Assembly (NCBI GenBank): GCA_040755725.1
Contig: JBFMAI010000034.1
Coordinates: 1 to 64,000 of the forward strand
DNA from: JBFMAI01 sp040755725
GTDB lineage: Bacteria > Planctomycetota > Phycisphaerae > UBA1845 > Fen-1342
Length of the DNA: 64,000 bases
Reading direction: 5' to 3'
Shown: piece by piece, positions 15,945-24,521 of the stretch
Layout of the letters: every line of letters starts with the position of its first letter
How positions within the stretch are numbered: the first letter of the stretch is position 1
The notes under the pieces: generated by a model
The model's database searches: none
Told to the model about the DNA's origin: nothing
Seen by the model: the letters and a program-made list of their open reading frames with translations, nothing else
Made by a program: the position numbers and the translations under genes

Positions 15945-16444
15945 CTCGCTTTCTTCACCGTGGTGCGCCCCCGCGTCAGCGTCGCCCGCTCAGCAGCCGC
16001 CGTCTGCCGCAGCACCTCAATGTTGCCTTTGCCACTCGCCTGCCCCGTCGGTGCGAACCCCAGCGCGGCGTAGAACCCGCGCGGGTCGCCGCTGCTCATG
16101 TCCAGCTTCGCCCGCACTTCCGTCGCCCCACTGTGTTGCACCAGCGCCCGCCCGATCCCCAGCCCGCGATACGCCGGATGCACCAGCGCGTTGACCAGCC
16201 GCGTCCCGCGCGTGGTCACCGCGGCGCCGACGAGCACCCCGTCGATTTCGGCCACGTACACTTGGTGGTGCGGCCCGCGCAGCATCTCATCGAGCTGCCC
16301 CCGCCTCAGGAAGTAATCCTTCCGCAACACCGTGTCGAAGAAGAAACCCAGCGGCACCGCATCGCCCGCTTCGGCGGGCCGAACTTCCAGCGTCGCCGGC
16401 GGCCGGTGCCCGTGCCCGTTCCCGTTGCCGTTCGACTTGCTCAT
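15941..16444 (-). CDS. GNAT-family N-acetyltransferase embedded in the phage cassette
   Basis: 167 residues; ATG 16444 overlaps the portal stop (ATGA). GNAT features are visible: a DGVLVGAAVTTRGTRLVNAL beta strand pair, the acetyl-CoA loop HPAYRGLGIGRALVQHS (R/Q-x-x-G-x-G/A type), and FYAALGFAP near the C-terminus. The first ~20 residues are a G/N/H-rich linker. In Mu-like phages the slot after the portal usually holds a MuF-type minor head protein, so an acetyltransferase here is unusual. Its substrate could be a capsid protein, a host protein or a toxin target; none can be shown. Confidence 0.85.
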   Translation of the reverse strand: MSKSNGNGNGHGHRPPATLEVRPAEAGDAVPLGFFFDTVLRKDYFLRRGQLDEMLRGPHHQVYVAEIDGVLVGAAVTTRGTRLVNALVHPAYRGLGIGRALVQHSGATEVRAKLDMSSGDPRGFYAALGFAPTGQASGKGNIEVLRQTAAAERATLTRGRTTVKKAR

Positions 16445-17712
16445 GCCCTGCCCCCCGGGGCGAGCACCCCCTCGCCCGCCTGCGGCTGCGGAATCCCCAA
16501 CGACTGATGCACCCACGCCTGCGGCACCGCCAACCCGAGTTGATTCACCGCCACCGCCAGCGTTTCCGCCAGCACCTTCGTATCCACCGACTGCACCAGC
16601 GCCCGCCGAAACCGCGGTACCGCCACCCCATCGCCAAACCGCGTCTGCGCCAGCGGTGTCAGCACATCCCGGCGGATCGTCGCCCCCTCCGCGCGAATGT
16701 CGCCCACCAGCAGGTCCTCGCGCACGCGGTCGTGGACTTCCGCCGCCGCCCGCGACCCACTCGCCCGCACATCCGTGGTCAGGTGCTGCCCGAGCCACAG
16801 GATGGTCACTTCAATGTTGCAGTAGTCTTGCAGCGGTTGGTACGGCCGCTCGCCGCCGCGCCCCGCCTCGATCACCTTCAGCTCGACGTTCTTGCCCAGC
16901 ACGGCGACCGCGTCGGTCCCCAGGGCCTGCAACATCGCCAGAAGCTGCCGCTTGTCCTCCTCCGACGTCCCCGGCTCGAACTGGGCGACGCGCACCGGCA
17001 TCCCGGCGATCTGGGAGTAGATGAGCCAGTCCTTGAAGCTCAGGTTCTGCGCCAAGTACAGAAGGGCCGACGCCCGCAACAGCCCTCCTTCGAACGGCCG
17101 GCCCGCCCGCGGCCGCGGACGATGGATCACCCACTTCCGCGGATACGCATCCAGCAGCACCCCGCGCGTCGGCTCCTCCTCCGTCAGGATTCGCAGCCGC
17201 CACGGCTCGTTCGCGTCGGTAACCAGGCGCGTCGTCGGCACGGGCACGATGTCCACGAGGCGCCCGCGTTCCCACACCAGCTCCGCGACCGCCAGGCCGC
17301 AGCCGATTGCTCCGGCGAGATGGTCCAGCGCGTCGGCGAAGCGTTCGACCCCGGCCAGCGCCGTGCGGCAATACTCCACAACTTCCGCGCTGCTTTCGCC
17401 TTCGCCCGTCACCTCCCAGTCCAGCCCGGTGAGGGCCAGCCGCCGCGTCGCTTCGACCGCCGCCAGCCGCGGCCAGCGCTGCAACATCTCCGCGAAGAGC
17501 TCGTATTGCACTTGCGGCGTGCCGGCGTCGGCGCTGTGGAGGAAGGACAACAGCCGTGATGGGGTGAGTCCGACGCTGGGGTAGGTGGACGCACTATCCA
17601 TGCGCCAGGGATGCACCAGGCGGGACGCGTCGCGCCGTCGCCGACGTCCGGGCCACAGCGACCCGAGGGTCCGCAGGACGGTCGCGACGCGCTGGGGGGT
17701 ATGCTCGAACAA
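16441..17712 (-). CDS. Mu-like phage portal protein (gp29 / DUF935 family)
   Basis: About 423 residues. I chose a TTG at 17712 preceded by AGGAG at seven bases' spacing. A GTG at 17748 and an ATG at 17601 are alternatives. Family features include TYPSVGLTPSRLLSFLHSAD, a helical LFAEMLQRWPRLAAVEATRR, the LDWEV strand, YPRKWVIHRPRPRAGRPFEGGLLRA, LAQNLSFKDWLIYSQIAGMPVRVAQF and the C-terminal ILWLGQHLTTDVRASGSRAAAEVH. It would form the dodecameric DNA entry ring. The terminase normally encoded just upstream is missing; the next gene in that direction is a radical SAM protein. Confidence 0.88.
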   Translation of the reverse strand: MFEHTPQRVATVLRTLGSLWPGRRRRRDASRLVHPWRMDSASTYPSVGLTPSRLLSFLHSADAGTPQVQYELFAEMLQRWPRLAAVEATRRLALTGLDWEVTGEGESSAEVVEYCRTALAGVERFADALDHLAGAIGCGLAVAELVWERGRLVDIVPVPTTRLVTDANEPWRLRILTEEEPTRGVLLDAYPRKWVIHRPRPRAGRPFEGGLLRASALLYLAQNLSFKDWLIYSQIAGMPVRVAQFEPGTSEEDKRQLLAMLQALGTDAVAVLGKNVELKVIEAGRGGERPYQPLQDYCNIEVTILWLGQHLTTDVRASGSRAAAEVHDRVREDLLVGDIRAEGATIRRDVLTPLAQTRFGDGVAVPRFRRALVQSVDTKVLAETLAVAVNQLGLAVPQAWVHQSLGIPQPQAGEGVLAPGGRA

Positions 17713-18197
17713 AGTCGTGCTCCTCAAAGTTCGCGGGACAACGGTCACTCCCTCTGGGCCGCGACCGTAAGGGAGCGGCAGTCCCGCGGGACCAACCGCC
17801 TCGGCCACGCCCGCCGCCGCGTGTCCCGTAGCGCCGGACTGCAGCCTGCCCGCCGTGGCGGGGGTCCGGCGCGGCCGGCGTTGGCTTCCCGGCCCGTCGG
17901 CCGTGCCGCCCGCCGGCCGCCTGAACCATAGCACAGAAATGCTAGTATGTCTAGGAACGCTCGACGCGGTGACGGCCCCGCACGCCCGCTGGCGCCCTTC
18001 CGCCCGCTTTCACGCCCGCTGGCGACCACTCCGTACGCCCGGCGACCGGCAGTAACGCGGCCGGAACGGCTTCGGCAACATCAATTGCTTCGTCGAGCTC
18101 CTGGCCACCAGCGGCCAGCCGATCCCGTGTCCGTGACACCGTGAGTGGTACGGGCGTCCGCGTCTGTGTCCCCGACGGCCGGGGCGGAGCCCGGCCA
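17713..18197. other. Gene-free gap upstream of the portal gene
   Basis: 485 bases with no convincing gene. It holds a CCGCCGTGGCGG-type repeat near 17836-17880, a TAGCA...TGCTA inverted repeat at about 17933-17948 beside the AT-rich ATGCTAGTATGTCTAGG stretch (a possible promoter for the minus-strand phage operon), and repeated CACGCCCGCTGGCG units around 17980-18022. Short open frames here are repeat-derived. Confidence 0.5.
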
Positions 18198-19919
18198 CTA
18201 CACCGGCGGGACGCCGATGTTCCCCTGTGGCGCCGGACCGAAGCCGGCCCGCCGTGGCGGGAGTCCGGCGTCGGGGAGCGCGGGCGTCTCGGCCGCCGAT
18301 GCACACGCCGTGAGCTCCGCCTGCCGCGACCACCTCCCAGGGGCCGGTGCCACACCGGCCATCGTACGCACCCCGACCGTGACGGCCGGCTCAGACGTCC
18401 GCGCCTCAGCTCTAACGTCCATTGTCCACGCCTCATCCGGGTAGTCCCACGCCCTCGACGCGGGATCCAGGAAGTCGCGGAACGCCGGCACCTGTCGCCC
18501 GGCCCGGCGGTAGTAGTACGCGATGCCCTGCCAGCAGGCGAGGTTCGCCGCCCACGCCCGCGATTTCACCGGCCACGCCTTCAGGCGCTTCAACGCCGAC
18601 CGCGGCGAATAGAACTCCGCGAACGCCGCCATCTGCGCGTGCCGCAGTTGCTTCGCCGTCATTTGTCGCGGCGCGTACACCACGCTGGCCCCGTTGTAGC
18701 GCTCCCAGTCGTACGTGCGGATGCGCCCCTCACGCTCGAACTGGCGGAAAAACTCGGTGCCCGGATACGGCGTGAGGATCGGAAAGCAGCTCATGGCCAA
18801 GTCCATGCGCTGGGCAAACCGGCACGCCGCCATGCAGTCGGTCCAGGTGTCGTGGTCAAACCCGAAGATGAATGCCCCCCACAGACTGATGCCGAAGCTC
18901 TGAATCTTGCGGATGCGCTGCTCGTAGGTGTCGCTGCGGACGAATTTCTTGCCGGCTTCCGTCAGCGTGTCTTGCCGCGGGCTCTCCAGTCCGAGGATCA
19001 GCCCTTGGCAGCCGCTGTCGCGCATCGCCCGCAGCAGCCGGTCATTCTTGCTGATGAGAATGTCGCACTGCGTCGCCCACGACACGTTCAACGGGCGGAT
19101 CGCCTCGCAGAACTCCAACGCCCACGCCTGATGGCCGCCGAAATTGTCGTCCGCGAAGATGAAACACCACGGCTTGCGGACCGCGCACACCGCCCGCATT
19201 TCGTCCACGATCGACGCGATCGACCGTTGGCGGAACTTGCGGCCGAAGACCGCCGGCGTCGTGCAGAAGTTGCAGTTGTGCGGACAGCCGCGCGTCGTCT
19301 GGATCGGGTTGGCGATGAGGTAGTCGGCTGGGTTGATAACGTCCTTGCGCGGCGTGGCGATGGGGGCAGTTTCGAACAAGGCCCAGTCGTAGATGCGTTT
19401 CAGACCGGTGCGGGCGTCGCGGCCCTGGCGCGTCGCGGTCTCAAAGTCCGCGATCAGCTTCGGCAGCGTGGATTCCGCGTCGCCGAGGCAGACCGCGTCG
19501 GCGTGACGCAGGGCCTCATTCGGCAGCGCGCTGGGGTGAATGCCGCCGAGGACGACCGGGACGCCCAGTCGGCGGTATTCGTCCGCCAGCGCGTACGCCC
19601 GCTTGGCCTGCGTGGTCATCGCCCCGATGCCGACGAGATCGACATCCGCCCGCGGCGTGTGCGGCCGGTCCAGCGTACACTCGTCGATCAGCTCGACGTC
19701 CCATGCCCGCGGCATGACCGCGGCGCAGATCATCAGCCCCGTCGGAGCGAACAGGGCCTTCCGCGGCGGCGCGGGGCCACGGCGCCACGCGCGGGGGGTG
19801 AGCGGCCCCAGGGGGGCGGTCATGTGTTGGACCACGTCCGGGATGGTGATGCTGGACAGCGGCGAGTTCGGATTGATGAACCGCACGCGGGGTCGTCGTC
19901 GTACTTCGGCGGCGATCAT
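18198..19919 (-). CDS. B12-binding-domain radical SAM protein
   Basis: 573 residues from ATG 19919. The N-terminal part (residues about 10-160) has a cobalamin-binding-like Rossmann layout (DLVGIGAMTTQAKRAYALADEY, VVLGGIHPSALPNEAL). The radical SAM cluster is C212-x3-C216-x2-C219 (GCPHNCNFC), followed by FADDNFGG and GLILGLESP. Related proteins act as methyltransferases or other radical enzymes on unknown substrates. The last ~70 residues read as alanine/proline-rich sequence including PPRRAGFGPAPQG, encoded by a dispersed repeat, so the original stop was probably further upstream. No biosynthetic neighbours identify the substrate. Confidence 0.88.
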   Translation of the reverse strand: MIAAEVRRRPRVRFINPNSPLSSITIPDVVQHMTAPLGPLTPRAWRRGPAPPRKALFAPTGLMICAAVMPRAWDVELIDECTLDRPHTPRADVDLVGIGAMTTQAKRAYALADEYRRLGVPVVLGGIHPSALPNEALRHADAVCLGDAESTLPKLIADFETATRQGRDARTGLKRIYDWALFETAPIATPRKDVINPADYLIANPIQTTRGCPHNCNFCTTPAVFGRKFRQRSIASIVDEMRAVCAVRKPWCFIFADDNFGGHQAWALEFCEAIRPLNVSWATQCDILISKNDRLLRAMRDSGCQGLILGLESPRQDTLTEAGKKFVRSDTYEQRIRKIQSFGISLWGAFIFGFDHDTWTDCMAACRFAQRMDLAMSCFPILTPYPGTEFFRQFEREGRIRTYDWERYNGASVVYAPRQMTAKQLRHAQMAAFAEFYSPRSALKRLKAWPVKSRAWAANLACWQGIAYYYRRAGRQVPAFRDFLDPASRAWDYPDEAWTMDVRAEARTSEPAVTVGVRTMAGVAPAPGRWSRQAELTACASAAETPALPDAGLPPRRAGFGPAPQGNIGVPPV

Positions 19920-20272
19920 GCGGCCATTTTGCCCGGCCGGCGCGGGGGTGTCCACGACCGAGCGGGGTTGAAGCCACCGACCGAACTCGCCACGCGAGTG
20001 GCGGGCCGGTGGGACCCCCCAAGGCAGCGCGGCACCCCGACCCGACCCTCGGCCTGCCCTGACCTCTCGTTCGGCCGACCGTGCCGGACGCCATTCGTGC
20101 GGGAGCGTTCGTTCGACGGTATAAGAGCTGCCGACAGCGCTGCTCCCCAGCAGTGAGGAGGGCGGTGCTTGGACGTTGCCGTTGAGCGCTGGTTCAGCGC
20201 CGCGATGACCTCTTGGCGGGCGCTGTGCAGCGCTGATGAGTCCGGGTCTGGAACCCACGTCAGGAGCCCCAC
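19920..20272. other. Divergent gap between radical SAM gene and transporter
   Basis: 353 bases without a gene. It contains the CGCCACGCGAGTGGCGGG palindrome at 19988-20005, related to 13836-13855, and a GACGGTATAAGAG stretch near 20113 that could be part of a promoter. The start-proximal AGGAG at 20261-20265 belongs to the transporter gene. Confidence 0.5.
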
Positions 20273-21934
20273 ATGGAAAGCGTGACCGAAGCCAAGCCCT
20301 CGTTTGGCCAACAGATTCGCAGTCTGCCCGCTAACTTCTGGTACGCCAATTTCATGGAGATCCTCGAACGGTTGGCCTTCTTCGGCGTGCGGGCCATCGC
20401 TCCGCTGTACCTGGTCAGGAAGGCCGACGAGAACGGACTGGGCCTGACCTACACGGACAAGGGCGACATCTACATGTGGTGGGCCCTGATTCAGTGTCTG
20501 GTGCCCATGATCTCAGGGGGTTTCACCGACCGGTACGGTTATCGCAAGAGCCTGGTGGTCGCCTTTGCCATCAACATCATCGGCTACCTCGGGATGGCGC
20601 AGTCCCGACCGATCGCCGAAATGCTGACGGCGCGCGGCTGGGACTACGCGGGATACTGGGTTTTTCTGGCGGCGGCGTGCCTGATCGGGCTGGGGACGGC
20701 GATCTTCAAACCCCCCGTCCACGGGACAATCGCCAAGACGACCGACGAGAAGACGTCCTCCATGGGCTGGGGGGTGTTCTACTGGGTAGTGAACATCGGC
20801 GGGGCGTTGGCGCCGATGTGTGCCGCCCAACTCCGCGGCGAAATCAACTGGCACTACGTCTTCTACGGGGCGGCGATCGTGACGGCGTTCAATTTCCTGC
20901 CGCTGTTCATCCTGTACCGCGAGCCGGCCAGGACCCCACCGAAACCGGGGGAGGCGGAGAAGGGACCGATCGACACGTTCGTGACGTCCATCGTCACGGT
21001 CTTCAAGGACCTGCGTTTGGTCGTGTTCCTGCTGATCTTCTCCTGCTTCTGGCTGATGTTCATGCAGCTCTGGGACCTGCTGCCGAACTTCATCGACGAG
21101 TGGGTGGACACCTCCGACGTGGCCCCCGTCTTCGGGTTCCTCAGCAAGGGCTGGGTCCTGGAGAACGGTCAGACCAAGCCCGAGATGCTCATCAACATCA
21201 ACTCCATTTCGATCATCGTGCTGGTCATCTTCGTCTCCTGGTGTGTCAGTCGGATCAACAAAGTCGCCGCGATGATCCTCGGCATGATCATCTCGCTCGT
21301 CGGTTTCGTGGGAGCCGGATACACGCAGCTCGGCGTGCTGTGCGCCGTCATGATCTTCGTGTTCTCCATCGGCGAGATGACGTGCAGCCCAACCTTCAGT
21401 GCCTACGTCGCGCTCATCGCCCCTGCGGACAAGAAGGCCCTGTACATGGGCTACTCCAACATCCCCTTCGCGATCGGCTGGGCGGCGGGCAACAAGCTCG
21501 GCGGCCATCTGTACGAGCACTTGGCAAACAAGTTCGTGCTGGCCCGCACGTACCTGGTCGAGCGCCTAGGCGTCGGGGCCGAGTTTGCCCGCAACCAGGA
21601 CATGCTGCCCAACACCTACGTCATGGAGACGATGGCCCACCTGAAGGGCGGCGGCGACGCGGCCGGCCTTGAATCCGCCGTGCGCGCCGCTTGGACCCAA
21701 GTGGACTGGAGCTCGTTGCCGACGGCCACGGCAACGGAGAAAGTGCGCGAGATCTACACCGCGGTCCTTGGGCCGGTGGACTCGGCCGCCGTCCGCGCGG
21801 CCACACAGACCCTGTGGGACCTGCACCACCCGTACATGGTGTGGGTCTACCTCGGGGCCATCGGCTTGGCAGGTACCCTGGGGATGATCGGATTCTACTT
21901 CGCCACGCGCTCGGCACGCCGGACGGGCGGCTGA
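20273..21934 (+). CDS. POT-like peptide MFS transporter
   Basis: 553 residues; ATG 20273 with AGGAG seven bases upstream. About twelve to fourteen hydrophobic segments are visible. Family-like features are NFMEILERLAFFGVRAIAPLYLV at the first helix, GGFTDRYGYRKSLVVA in the loop between helices 2 and 3, AIFKPPVHGTIAKTTDE and SSMGWGVFYWVVNIGGALAPM. Proton-coupled oligopeptide transporters import di- and tripeptides at the cytoplasmic membrane. An extended periplasmic or cytoplasmic segment of about 90 residues (VLARTYLVERLG... to ...AAVRAATQTLWDL) before the last helix is longer than usual. It stands alone; the downstream gene starts 79 bases later. Confidence 0.82.
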   Translation: MESVTEAKPSFGQQIRSLPANFWYANFMEILERLAFFGVRAIAPLYLVRKADENGLGLTYTDKGDIYMWWALIQCLVPMISGGFTDRYGYRKSLVVAFAINIIGYLGMAQSRPIAEMLTARGWDYAGYWVFLAAACLIGLGTAIFKPPVHGTIAKTTDEKTSSMGWGVFYWVVNIGGALAPMCAAQLRGEINWHYVFYGAAIVTAFNFLPLFILYREPARTPPKPGEAEKGPIDTFVTSIVTVFKDLRLVVFLLIFSCFWLMFMQLWDLLPNFIDEWVDTSDVAPVFGFLSKGWVLENGQTKPEMLININSISIIVLVIFVSWCVSRINKVAAMILGMIISLVGFVGAGYTQLGVLCAVMIFVFSIGEMTCSPTFSAYVALIAPADKKALYMGYSNIPFAIGWAAGNKLGGHLYEHLANKFVLARTYLVERLGVGAEFARNQDMLPNTYVMETMAHLKGGGDAAGLESAVRAAWTQVDWSSLPTATATEKVREIYTAVLGPVDSAAVRAATQTLWDLHHPYMVWVYLGAIGLAGTLGMIGFYFATRSARRTGG

Positions 21935-22013
21935 TACGCCCCGTCGATGGTCCCCGCAAAACCGCGCTGGCGTGTTATCATGCCGCGTCGGATTCCAACC
22001 CCGGGAGGCGACG

Positions 22014-24338
22014 ATGCGAACGCGAGTGCAAACCTGGCTGTTGATTGGCTGCTTCGGGGTGGGCGCGGCGCCGGCGTGGACCGCCGGCCGCAATCCCCCG
22101 CTCACGACGGCGGAACTGCTGGTGGACCTGGCGCGCGATCACGGGCTGGCCCAACGCGGCCGCCAGACCGAAGCCGACGTGCAGCACATCCGCACGCTGC
22201 TGCGGGCCGCGCTGCGCCTCAATCCCAAGCAGACCGACGCGTACCTGTGGCTGTACGAGCTGGCCACGCTCGCCGGCGACGCCGAGGAGGCCGGCCGGAT
22301 GCTCACAGCCCTCGTGGACGCCGACCCGACGCACCAGGGGGCTTTCGCATTGTGGCTCCAGGCAGGGCTGCGGGCGCACCAGACCGCCGAGCAGCGGGCG
22401 AAGTGGCTCGACGCCCTGGCCGCCACCCGCCGCCCGCCGGCAATGCTGGCCATGATTCACGTCGAACGCGCCCGCCTGGCCCTCGAACGAATGAACACAC
22501 CGGCCGCACGCCGGGAACTCGAACAGGCCCTCACATTGGAGCCCGGCAGCCCCGAGGTGGCGGTGCTCTGGCTGCAAACCCTGGAACAATCCACGCCGCC
22601 CGCCGAACGACTGGCGGCGATCCTCCGCGCCTTGCAGGTGCAGCCGCTGTCGCTCGACCTGACGTGGCAGGCCGCCTCGTTGCTGGACCACTACGGTCTG
22701 GCCGCCGAGGCCGGCCTGTTCTTCGACTACGCCCGCCAGACCTTCGGCCGCACCACAGACCCCGGTGAGCTGCCCGGGGCGTTCCTGCTTGACCGGGCGC
22801 ACAACCTGATGGCCCGCGACCAAAGCAACGCGGCGGTCGAGGAAGCCCGGGCCGCGATCGCGGCGGACCCGCTGGTCGCCGCGGAGGCCGGCCTGTTTCT
22901 GCACTACCTGCTGGCCCGCGCCGGACGCACCGTGGAGGCCGCGCAGGTGGCGGAGCAGCTCGCCCAACGCTTCGCCGGGCTGCGCGACCCCGCCCAGGCC
23001 CCCGTCAACGAGGTGGCCCAGGCGGCTTGGTACTACTGCTCGGTCCAGCCGCAGCCGCAACGGGCCCTGATGCTGGCCGAGGCGGCCGCCGCCCGCGCCC
23101 CCGACGACGACTTCGTCCGCCGCGTGCTGGGTTGGGCGCAGGCCGACAACCTGCGGATCGAGGACGCCCGACGAACGCTGGAAACGGTGGCGGGCCGCGA
23201 TGCCTTCGCGGCCGCCTTGCTGGCCAAGCTGCTCCGCGACGCGGGGGACGAACTGGGGGCAGTGTGGACCATCAATCGACTCGATCCACGGCCGGCGGTA
23301 GGGCAGCCGGCGGACCTGCTCGCCGCGCTCGATCTGCCCGCCGCCACCACCGCCCCGGCGTCACAGCCGGCGGACCGCGCGGGCGAGCTGCGCCGCGTCC
23401 TGGCACGCTTTGATGCCCGCGCCTTCAATTTCGTCCAACAGCCCGGCGCCTTCCTCGACGCCCAGGTTACGCCGGAGGACCTCGGCCCCGCCCCCGGGGA
23501 GCCGTGGTGGGCCACCTTCTCGCTGACCAATCGCGGCCCGTTCCCGATCGTCTTGGGGCCCGACGGGCTCGTGAACCCCGTCTTCCTGCTGTCGTTCAGC
23601 CTCGAAGGCGACCGCCGCCGTGAGTACCCAACGCTGATGACCGTCAGCGTGGACGCCGTGCGGGTGTTGTACCCCGGGCAAACGGTCCGTCTGCGGCGGA
23701 CGCTGGACGTGGGGCCGCCGCGGCGCGTCGTCCAGCAGACGCCGCAGCAGTTGCAGCGGGTAACCATCCGCGCCCTGCTGGACGCCGAGCGGGGGCCGGA
23801 TGGGGTTTGGCGACCGGCCCGCGGAGGTCAGGAGCTGCGTCCGGTGTATTTGAACCGCATCCCGGCGGTGGCGGGGCGGGCCGCGGTGGGCGCCCTGTTC
23901 AGCACATTGACCGGAGACTCGGAGGCCGAGCGTGTGCGGGCGTTGAACCTGGCGGCGGAGCTGTGGGGCGAGCGGCAGCGCGCCGAGCGGGGAGCGCTGA
24001 ACTACCGCCCGGAACCCGTGCCGACGGACCGGCTGCGCGAGGCCCTGCTGAACCTGCTCGACAGCCCGTCGTGGGAGCTGCGGGTGCGTGCGCTCGCCGC
24101 GCTGGATGCGGTCGGTCTCGACCGGGGGATGGCGACGGCCGTCGAATGGTGTGCCGAGCACCCGCACTGGCTCGTGCGGCTGATGGCGGTCCGGGTGCTG
24201 GCGCGGCAGGGCGAGGCGTTCGCCGACCGGGCGGCCCGCATCGCTCAAACCGACGCCGATGAGCTCGTGCGGGACTTCGCAGGCAGTTGCCGGCAGCGCT
24301 CGGCGGGCACGGCGGCCTCGGCGCCGACCATCCCGTAA
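22014..24338 (+). CDS. Secreted TPR/HEAT repeat protein
   Basis: 774 residues from ATG 22014 behind GGGAGG. An N-terminal signal (WLLIGCFGVGAAPAWTAG) indicates export. Residues about 35-440 are TPR-like alpha-helical repeats (AALRLNPKQTDAYLWLYELATLAGDAEEA is typical). A beta-rich region occupies about 470-620 (FSLTNRGPFPIVLGPDGLVNP). Two HEAT-like units near 680-765 (SWELRVRALAALDAVG, HWLVRLMAVRVLARQG) end the protein. No enzyme motif is seen. It probably acts as a periplasmic interaction scaffold. It precedes the two DUF1573 genes on the same strand with a 183-base gap. Confidence 0.75.
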   Translation: MRTRVQTWLLIGCFGVGAAPAWTAGRNPPLTTAELLVDLARDHGLAQRGRQTEADVQHIRTLLRAALRLNPKQTDAYLWLYELATLAGDAEEAGRMLTALVDADPTHQGAFALWLQAGLRAHQTAEQRAKWLDALAATRRPPAMLAMIHVERARLALERMNTPAARRELEQALTLEPGSPEVAVLWLQTLEQSTPPAERLAAILRALQVQPLSLDLTWQAASLLDHYGLAAEAGLFFDYARQTFGRTTDPGELPGAFLLDRAHNLMARDQSNAAVEEARAAIAADPLVAAEAGLFLHYLLARAGRTVEAAQVAEQLAQRFAGLRDPAQAPVNEVAQAAWYYCSVQPQPQRALMLAEAAAARAPDDDFVRRVLGWAQADNLRIEDARRTLETVAGRDAFAAALLAKLLRDAGDELGAVWTINRLDPRPAVGQPADLLAALDLPAATTAPASQPADRAGELRRVLARFDARAFNFVQQPGAFLDAQVTPEDLGPAPGEPWWATFSLTNRGPFPIVLGPDGLVNPVFLLSFSLEGDRRREYPTLMTVSVDAVRVLYPGQTVRLRRTLDVGPPRRVVQQTPQQLQRVTIRALLDAERGPDGVWRPARGGQELRPVYLNRIPAVAGRAAVGALFSTLTGDSEAERVRALNLAAELWGERQRAERGALNYRPEPVPTDRLREALLNLLDSPSWELRVRALAALDAVGLDRGMATAVEWCAEHPHWLVRLMAVRVLARQGEAFADRAARIAQTDADELVRDFAGSCRQRSAGTAASAPTIP

Positions 24339-24521
24339 ACCACCTCGCGCTTGCGGCCGGGGCTAAGCGGGGACATACTGGGTGTCTCGTACAGGCTGGC
24401 GAGCCGTCGGCCCGCGGGGTCGGGCGCGCTGCCCGTGGCGGTGTGTACCCTCCTCCGGTCGAGCCGCGCTGGGCAACGTCCGGGGCCGCTGGAGCGGTGC
24501 GCGCAGAGCAGAGGTTGAATC

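Noticed and set aside
17933..18200. Several short open frames between the portal and radical SAM genes
   Set aside because: They lack ribosome sites and consist of translated repeat units; no terminase remnant could be recognised.
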